A DNA stretch of 10,978 bases from positions 1-10,978 of the forward strand of contig USEU01000062.1 of the NCBI GenBank assembly GCA_900553805.1. The letters are read 5' to 3'. The translations under genes and the position numbers were made by a program. Below are positions 6,227 through 10,978 of the stretch, piece by piece (the stretch's first letter is position 1; every line of letters starts with the position of its first letter). This DNA comes from an uncultured Eubacteriales bacterium (GTDB lineage: Bacteria > Bacillota > Clostridia > Oscillospirales > Oscillospiraceae). Below the pieces are notes generated by a model. It had not been told where the DNA came from, did no database searches, and saw only the letters and a program-made list of their open reading frames with translations.

Positions 6227-7501
6227 ATGGGAAATTGTGCAATCGTAGGAATCAACTGGGGCGATGAGGGCAAGGGCCGGATGGTGGATCTGCTGACGCA
6301 GGACTACGACGTGGTCGTCCGCTATCAGGGCGGCGGCAACGCCGGGCATACCGTCATCAATGAATACGGCAAGTTTGCCCTGCATCTGCTGCCCTCCGGC
6401 ATCTTCCGCAAGGATGTGGTGAACATCCTGGGCAACGGCGTGGCGCTGGACCCGGAGAACCTGTGGAAGGAGATCCAGCAGGTGCAGTCCCAGGGCGTGG
6501 CCATCAGCCCGGAGAATCTGAAGATCAGCGACCGCGCCTCTCTCCTGATGCCCTGGCACCGGGACCTGGACGGCCTGGAGGAGGCCCGCCTGGCCGACAA
6601 GAAGTTCGGCTCTACCAAGCAGGGCATCGCGCCGTTCTACGCCGATAAATTTGCAAAGAAAACCGTTCTGGCCGGTGAGCTGCTGTACCCTGAGTACCTG
6701 AAGGCCCATCTGGCCGACCTGCTGGAGTGGAAGAACCTGACGCTGACCAGAGTCTACGGCGCGGCCCCCGTGACCATGGAGGACCTGGAAAAGTGGCTGA
6801 ATGATTACTGCGAGAAGATCAAGCCTTTCATCTGCGATACCGGCGCGTTCCTGCGCGATGCCCAGAGGGCAGGCAAGAAGATCCTGTTTGAGGCCCAGCT
6901 GGGCGCGCTGCGGGATCTGGACTATGGCATCCACCCCTACACCACCTCCTCCAACCCCATTGCAGCCTACGCTCCCGTGGGCTGCGGCATGCCCAACGTG
7001 AAGATCGACCAGGTGGTGGGCGTGGTGAAGGCCTATTCCAGCTGCGTGGGCGAGGGCCCCTTTACCTGTGAGCTGTTCGGCGAGGAGGCCGATAAGCTGC
7101 GCGAGGCGGGCTTTGAGTACGGCGCAAAAACCGGCCGCCCCCGCCGGGTCGGCCCCATCGACATCGTGGCTACCCGCTACGGCGTCCTGTGCCAGGGCGC
7201 GACCAGCATCGCCCTGACCAAGCTGGACGTGCTGAGCTATATGGATAAAATTCCTGTCTGCGCCCACTATGAGGTGAACGGCCGGCAGACCGATGAATTC
7301 CCCTTCCCCTGCCTGCTGGACGAGGCGAAGCCCGTCACTGAATACCTGGAGGGCTGGAAGTGCGATATCTCCGGCATCCGCCGCTGGGAGGACCTGCCCA
7401 AGGCGGCGCGGGATTATGTGGAGTATGTGGAGCGCCGTGTTGGCTGTCACATCGGCTACGTCTCCGTCGGCCCGGAGCGGGACAGCATCATCCTGCGCTG
7501 A
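6227..7501 (+). CDS. purA: Adenylosuccinate synthetase
   Basis: Joins IMP and aspartate using GTP to make adenylosuccinate, the first step from IMP to AMP. At 424 residues it is close to the usual 425-430. Family motifs: NWGDEGKGRMVDLL (10-23) with catalytic Asp13, RYQGGGNAGHTV (32-43) with catalytic His41, LLPSGI (54-59), GNGVALDP (69-76), TTSSN (239-243), VVKAYSSCVGEGPF (266-279), TGRPRRVGPID (302-312), TKLDVL (331-336; guanine recognition) and SVGPERD (413-419). Two deviations stand out: Asn10 where QWGDEGKG normally has Gln, and FEAQLGALRDLDYG (221-234) where the family has FEGAQG-x-L-x-D-x-D-x-G, so the IMP-contacting Gln column is Leu225 and a Gln sits one residue earlier. AAGGTGAG (6213-6220) is the ribosome site. 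It is the first gene of a three-gene operon; purB begins 35 bases later. Confidence 0.94.
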   Translation: MGNCAIVGINWGDEGKGRMVDLLTQDYDVVVRYQGGGNAGHTVINEYGKFALHLLPSGIFRKDVVNILGNGVALDPENLWKEIQQVQSQGVAISPENLKISDRASLLMPWHRDLDGLEEARLADKKFGSTKQGIAPFYADKFAKKTVLAGELLYPEYLKAHLADLLEWKNLTLTRVYGAAPVTMEDLEKWLNDYCEKIKPFICDTGAFLRDAQRAGKKILFEAQLGALRDLDYGIHPYTTSSNPIAAYAPVGCGMPNVKIDQVVGVVKAYSSCVGEGPFTCELFGEEADKLREAGFEYGAKTGRPRRVGPIDIVATRYGVLCQGATSIALTKLDVLSYMDKIPVCAHYEVNGRQTDEFPFPCLLDEAKPVTEYLEGWKCDISGIRRWEDLPKAARDYVEYVERRVGCHIGYVSVGPERDSIILR

Positions 7502-7536
7502 TAAGCGGGTATTCTTTCGCGAAATAGGAGGATCAT

Positions 7537-8952
7537 ATGACTGACCGTTACGAATCCCCCCTGTCCACCCGCTATGCCTCGGACTATATGCTGCGCCTGT
7601 TTTCAGCCGAGACCCGCATTCGCACCTGGCGCGCGCTGTGGGTATCCCTGGCCAGGGCGGAGCACCGGCTGGGCCTGCCCGTGACCCGGGAGCAGGTGGA
7701 GGAGTTGGAGGCCCACGTCAATGACATCGACTTTGAAGCCGCCGCCGCCCGGGAGCGGGAGGTGCGCCATGATGTGATGGCCCATGTGTACGCCTATGGC
7801 CTGGCGGCCCCCAAGGCGGCGGGCATCATCCACCTGGGCGCAACCAGCTGCTACGTCACCGACAATGCGGATATCATCCTGTACCGGGACGGCCTGCGCT
7901 ACCTGCGCGCGGAGCTGCTGAAGGTGGTGGCGAATCTCTCCCGGTTCGCCGACCAATACAAGGCCACCCCAACTCTGGGCTATACCCACTATCAGCCCGC
8001 CCAACTGGTCACCATCGGCAAGCGGGCGACGCTGTGGATGCAGGACCTGATGAGCGATGCGGAAGAGCTGGATTTTGTGATCGACAGCATGAAATTCCTG
8101 GGCTGCCGGGGCACCACCGGCACCGAGGCCAGCTTTATGGACCTGTTCGGCGGAGATGAAGCGAAGATCGACGAGATGAACCGCATGATCTGCCATGACT
8201 TTGGCTTTGAGCGCTGCTTCTCCGTCTGCGGCCAGACCTATCCCCGGAAGCTGGACAGCCGGATCCTGAATGCGCTGTCCTCCATCGGCCAGAGCTGCTA
8301 CCGCATGGCCAACGACATCCGCCTGCTCCAGCACGACCGCCAGGTGGAGGAGCCCTTTGAGAAAAATCAGATCGGCTCTTCGGCTATGGCCTACAAGCGC
8401 AACCCCATGCGCTGCGAGCGCATCTGCTCCCTGTCCCGCTACCTCATGGCCGACGCCATGAACGCCCCCATGACCGCCGCGACCCAGTGGCTGGAGCGCA
8501 CGCTGGACGATTCCGCCAACCGCCGCATCTCCCTGCCGGAGGGGTTCCTGTGCGCCGACGCGGTGCTGCGGCTGGCCCAGAACGTCACCGACGGACTGCA
8601 CGTCAATGAAAAGATCGTGGAGCGCGCCGTGCGGGAATATCTGCCCTTTATGACCACCGAAAACTTAATGATGGAGGCGGTGAAGCGGGGCGGAAACCGG
8701 CAGGAGATCCACGAGGTCATCCGCAGATGCTCCATGGAGGCCACCGCCAGAATGAAGAACGGCGAGACCTGCGACCTGCTGGAGCGCCTGTCCCAGGCCC
8801 CGGAATTCGGCATGACCCCGGAGGAAATGGAAAAGCTCCTGAACCCCGGCGACTACATCGGCCGCTGTCGGCAGCAGGTGGAGCACTATCTTACCGAAAT
8901 CAAGCCCGCCCTGGCCGGTGCCAGCACCGAAGCGGCGGAGATCACGCTCTAA
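7537..8952 (+). CDS. purB: Adenylosuccinate lyase, eukaryote-like type
   Basis: Releases fumarate from adenylosuccinate (giving AMP) and from SAICAR in the de novo pathway. It belongs to the fumarase/aspartase superfamily and acts as a homotetramer. The 471 residues exceed the roughly 430 of B. subtilis PurB and approach the 484 of human ADSL, whose wording it follows: SPLSTRYAS, RHDVMAHV (77-84), AAGIIHLGATSCYVTDN (94-110), PTLGYTHYQPAQL (145-157) with His151 as the likely general acid, FEKNQIGSSAMAYKRNP (274-290) with the catalytic flexible-loop serine at 281 or 282, and ERTLDDSANRR (320-330). The usual MPYKRNP reads MAYKRNP here. AGGAGG (7526-7531) is five bases before ATG. The 35-base gap after purA contains the palindrome TTTCGCGAAA (7515-7524). 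guaA follows after 18 bases. Confidence 0.95.
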   Translation: MTDRYESPLSTRYASDYMLRLFSAETRIRTWRALWVSLARAEHRLGLPVTREQVEELEAHVNDIDFEAAAAREREVRHDVMAHVYAYGLAAPKAAGIIHLGATSCYVTDNADIILYRDGLRYLRAELLKVVANLSRFADQYKATPTLGYTHYQPAQLVTIGKRATLWMQDLMSDAEELDFVIDSMKFLGCRGTTGTEASFMDLFGGDEAKIDEMNRMICHDFGFERCFSVCGQTYPRKLDSRILNALSSIGQSCYRMANDIRLLQHDRQVEEPFEKNQIGSSAMAYKRNPMRCERICSLSRYLMADAMNAPMTAATQWLERTLDDSANRRISLPEGFLCADAVLRLAQNVTDGLHVNEKIVERAVREYLPFMTTENLMMEAVKRGGNRQEIHEVIRRCSMEATARMKNGETCDLLERLSQAPEFGMTPEEMEKLLNPGDYIGRCRQQVEHYLTEIKPALAGASTEAAEITL

Positions 8953-8970
8953 TAAAAAGGAGGAGCCTCA

Positions 8971-10509
8971 ATGGAAAAAATCCTCGTCCTGGATTTTGGC
9001 GGCCAGTACAATCAGCTGATTGCCCGCCGGGTTCGTGACCTGCACGTGTATGCGGAGATCGAGCAGTACGACGCCATTACCCCTGAGCAGATCAAGGCCC
9101 GGGGCTACAAGGGCATCATCTTTACCGGCGGCCCCAACAGCGTCTATGATATGTCCTCTCCCCATTATGATCCCCAGGTGCTGAAGCTGGGCGTTCCCGT
9201 CCTCGGCATCTGCTACGGCTGCCAGTTGACTGCCTGGATGGCAGGCGGCAGTGTCATCACCGCCGAGACCTCCGAGTACGGCAAGATCGATATGACCGTC
9301 ACCAAGCGCGACTCCCTGCTCTTCAAGGATGTGCCGGAGCAAAGCGTCGTCTGGATGAGCCATACGGACCGTGTGGACAGGCTGCCCGCGGGCTTCGAGG
9401 TCTCCGCCCGCACGGAAAAGTGCCCCGTGGCGGCCATGGAGAACGCGGCGGAGCGGCTCTATGCCATCCAGCCCCATCCCGAGGTGACCCACAGCCAGTT
9501 CGGCAACCAGATATTGAAGAACTTCCTGTATGAGATCTGCCGCTGCACCGGCGACTGGCAGATGGATTCCTTTATTGAGGATACCGTCAAGGCCCTGCGG
9601 GAGCGCATCGGCGGCAAGAAGGTCATTTTGGGCCTGTCCGGCGGCGTGGATTCCTCCGTAGCCGCAGGCCTGATCAGCCGCGCCGTGGGCGACCAGCTGA
9701 CCTGCGTCTTTGTGGACCAGGGCCTCATGCGCAAGGACGAGAGCGATTTCGTTGAAAAGACCTTTACCAGCCTCTTTGACATGCATTTTGTCCGGGTCAA
9801 CTGCCAGGAGCACTTCCTGGAGTGCCTGAAGGGCGTGACCGACCCCGAGCAGAAGCGGAAGATCATCGGCACCGAATTCTATAAGGTCTTCTGGGATGAG
9901 GTCCGCCGCCAGGGCGGCCAGGATGCTTTCTTCGCCCAGGGCACCATCTACCCCGACTGCATCGAGTCCGGCAAGGGCAACGCCGACAAGATCAAGACCC
10001 ACCACAACAAGGTCAAAATGCCCGAGGATGTGAAGTTCCTGGACATCATCGAGCCCCTGGCCAGCCTCTTCAAGGACGAGGTCCGCCGCGTCGGTGAGCA
10101 GCTGGGCATTCCCCAGGAGCTGGTCTGGCGTCAGCCCTTCCCCGGCCCCGGCCTGGGCGTGCGGATCATCGGCGAGATCACCGCCGAAAAGGTCAAAATT
10201 CTCCAGGAGGCCGATTGGGTGCTCCGGGACGAAATGGTCAAGAATGGCTATGAGCGCCAGATGGCCCAGTTCTTCTGCGTCCTCCCCGGCGTCAGCACCG
10301 TGGGCGTCATGGGCGACCACCGCACCTACGACCACCTCCTTGCCATCCGCGCCGTCACCACCGACGACTTCATGACCGCCGACTGGGCCAGGATCCCCTA
10401 CGACATCCTGGCCAAAGTATCCAACCGCATCACCAACGAAGTCAAACACATCAACCGTGTCGTGTACGACGTAACATCCAAACCGCCCGCAACGGTGGAG
10501 TGGGAATGA
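8971..10509 (+). CDS. guaA: GMP synthase (glutamine-hydrolysing)
   Basis: Aminates XMP to GMP with ATP and glutamine. The 512-residue protein has both domains fused, as in most bacteria. The class I glutamine amidotransferase domain (about 1-190) shows FTGGPNSVY (51-59), the nucleophile Cys81 in LGICYGCQ (Met is more usual in place of Cys84) and His169/Glu171 in QPHPEVTHS. The ATP pyrophosphatase domain (about 200-385) has the P-loop GLSGGVDSSV (221-230) and VDQGLMRKDE. The C-terminal dimerisation and XMP domain contains RQPFPGPGLGVRI and ends with the conserved YDVTSKPPATVEWE. AAGGAGGAG precedes ATG by a few bases. It is the last gene of the purA-purB-guaA operon and is intact; guaB, which makes XMP, is not in the window. 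Its 3' end is a known target of island integrases. Confidence 0.97.
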   Translation: MEKILVLDFGGQYNQLIARRVRDLHVYAEIEQYDAITPEQIKARGYKGIIFTGGPNSVYDMSSPHYDPQVLKLGVPVLGICYGCQLTAWMAGGSVITAETSEYGKIDMTVTKRDSLLFKDVPEQSVVWMSHTDRVDRLPAGFEVSARTEKCPVAAMENAAERLYAIQPHPEVTHSQFGNQILKNFLYEICRCTGDWQMDSFIEDTVKALRERIGGKKVILGLSGGVDSSVAAGLISRAVGDQLTCVFVDQGLMRKDESDFVEKTFTSLFDMHFVRVNCQEHFLECLKGVTDPEQKRKIIGTEFYKVFWDEVRRQGGQDAFFAQGTIYPDCIESGKGNADKIKTHHNKVKMPEDVKFLDIIEPLASLFKDEVRRVGEQLGIPQELVWRQPFPGPGLGVRIIGEITAEKVKILQEADWVLRDEMVKNGYERQMAQFFCVLPGVSTVGVMGDHRTYDHLLAIRAVTTDDFMTADWARIPYDILAKVSNRITNEVKHINRVVYDVTSKPPATVEWE

Positions 10510-10571
10510 GAAAAAAGTGAATATGATGGGCTGAAAAGCCTTGAAAACACTCACTTTTTGAAAATCTCATT
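10505..10571 (+). terminator. Nested inverted repeat / terminator after guaA
   Basis: AATGAG (10505-10510) and AAAAAGTGA (10512-10520) are mirrored by TCACTTTTT (10551-10559) and CTCATT (10566-10571), with an inner stem GGCT/AGCC (10529-10532 with 10537-10540, loop GAAA). The structure starts inside the guaA stop region and ends the middle stem with five T residues. The wide spacing makes it an untypical terminator; it may equally be an inverted repeat left by an integration event. Confidence 0.5.
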
Positions 10572-10579
10572 TCCTGTTT

Positions 10580-10659
10580 GATAGCAAAATGATAGCAGAT
10601 ACCAAAGCCATTTTGTTTGTTCTTGGTTTGGCGAGCGAATGGTTTGGAGGTTTGCTATC
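10580..10659. repeat. GATAGCA direct and inverted repeats
   Basis: GATAGCA occurs twice in direct orientation (10580-10586 and 10591-10597, 11 bases apart) and once inverted as TGCTATC (10653-10659); with flanks the outer pair is nine bases, GATAGCAAA (10580-10588) against TTTGCTATC (10651-10659). The block lies in AT-rich sequence just behind guaA with no credible gene. Such short clustered repeats are what arm-type sites for a tyrosine integrase or excisionase look like, but I see no integrase in the window, so this is only suggestive. Confidence 0.45.
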
Positions 10660-10684
10660 GCATCCAATCCTATATTGAGAGCGA

Positions 10685-10731
10685 AAAAGGCTCTGCTGAC
10701 TTTCTGTAAAAGAAGGTCGGCAGAGTCTTTT
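10685..10731 (+). terminator. Strong 20-bp rho-independent terminator
   Basis: Bases 10685-10704 pair with 10712-10731 over 20 pairs, three of them G-U, around the seven-base loop TGTAAAA. The left arm begins AAAAGG and the right arm ends TCTTTT followed by GTTATTCTT, so it is oriented to end plus-strand transcription. No plus-strand gene lies just before it except guaA, about 175 bases upstream, which already has its own inverted repeat. It may belong to a gene that has been lost. Confidence 0.75.
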
Positions 10732-10732
10732 G

Positions 10733-10912
10733 TTATTCTTCGCTATGTTCCTTGAGATCAGCAAGGAGCAGGTCACTCAGCTCCTGCGACGGCGTGATCT
10801 TGTGTCACTGACCGGAGGTGTCAAGTTCAGGGTAGCGGTAGCGCCAGCGGTCGTATTCTTCTTTGGTGATCTCGCCCGCTTTCAGCTTGGCGGCAACTTT
10901 GCCCCATGTGGT
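10733..10912 (-). pseudogene. 3' remnant of an unrecognised, probably mobile-element gene
   Basis: One minus-strand frame, read from 10912 to the TAA at 10733-10735, gives TTWGKVAAKLKAGEITKEEY, then DRWRYRYPELDTSGQ, then a TGA stop (10805-10807), then HKITPSQELSDLLLADLKEH and SEE. The composition (alternating charged and hydrophobic helix residues, the RWRYRYPELD phrase) is that of a real protein, unlike the shadow frames around it. The TGA falls where a tryptophan codon TGG would make sense, and a TAG lies immediately upstream at 10913-10915. The gene is therefore broken by at least one nonsense change and has lost its 5' part. I have a vague memory of such C-termini in prophage or integrative-element proteins of Clostridia but cannot name the family. 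Confidence 0.5.
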
Positions 10913-10978
10913 CTACATTCCCAGATGCGGCAAACAAACTGATTGCAAAGCTCAAGGCTGAGATTGACAGTTTGAAAC
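10906..10978 (+). other. Open frame running off the right edge
   Basis: From ATG at 10906 the plus strand reads MWSTFPDAANKLIAKLKAEI, then DSLK, and stays open to the window end. The heptad-like pattern after residue 7 looks like the start of a coiled coil. No ribosome binding site precedes the ATG, so this is more likely an internal fragment of a gene than a true start. It abuts the minus-strand remnant at about 10904-10915, which may be a junction between two pieces of foreign DNA. Confidence 0.22.

Noticed and set aside
8968..10554. Long minus-strand open frame opposite guaA, and similar long minus frames opposite purA, purB and deoB
   Set aside because: They lie antisense to genes with complete catalytic motifs, have Gly/Ala/Leu/His-rich compositions typical of reversed GC-rich codons, and show no recognisable domains.
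10567..10776. 69-residue minus frame behind guaA
   Set aside because: No ribosome site, runs through the strong terminator stem and repeats, and has no protein-like features.

Overview
The window looks like a chromosomal segment from an anaerobic, GC-rich, low-complexity-intergenic Firmicute, most likely class Clostridia, family Oscillospiraceae (the Flavonifractor/Pseudoflavonifractor/Lawsonibacter type of gut bacterium). This is inferred from strong AGGAGG-type ribosome binding sites, sigma-A promoters, the style of the proteins (DUF4349 lipoprotein, Clostridia-type thymidine kinase, LacI-type sensor fused to GGDEF), and a double-hairpin intergenic repeat at the left end that resembles repeats I associate with this family. 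No species call is possible from sequence reading alone.

Layout. (1) 1-52: palindromic double-hairpin repeat. (2) 60-1013, minus: DUF4349 lipoprotein. (3) 1109-4907, plus: a nucleoside-salvage operon read from one clear promoter, tdk-deoC-deoD-deoB-cdd, closed by a hairpin. (4) 4926-5429, minus: small secreted protein with a YbjN-like look. (5) 5503-5782, minus: the collapsed remnant of a diguanylate cyclase with a LacI-type sensor domain, preserved as three pieces in three frames. (6) 5783-6226: intergenic, with a probable minus promoter for the dead gene, a very good plus promoter and a structured leader for purA. (7) 6227-10509, plus: purA-purB-guaA operon, closed by a nested inverted repeat. 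(8) 10572-10978: a visibly AT-richer junk region with short repeats, a 20-bp terminator stem and gene fragments, directly behind the 3' end of guaA, which is a known integration site for genomic islands.

How the genes work together. In the salvage operon Cdd deaminates (deoxy)cytidine, DeoD phosphorolyses purine (deoxy)nucleosides, DeoB moves the phosphate from C1 to C5 of (deoxy)ribose, and DeoC splits deoxyribose-5-phosphate to acetaldehyde and glyceraldehyde-3-phosphate; Tdk instead recaptures thymidine as dTMP. A pyrimidine nucleoside phosphorylase, needed to feed the deaminated pyrimidine nucleosides into DeoB, is not in the window. In the second operon PurA and PurB take IMP to AMP and GuaA takes XMP to GMP; guaB is not present. 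The two operons together cover nucleoside recycling and the purine branch point.

The most interesting points are the three-frame diguanylate cyclase remnant, a PurA whose IMP-site glutamine motif is rearranged, a PurB that reads like the animal enzyme, and the degenerate mobile-element debris after guaA. I did not find a clearly new multi-gene system; most of the window is ordinary housekeeping metabolism.
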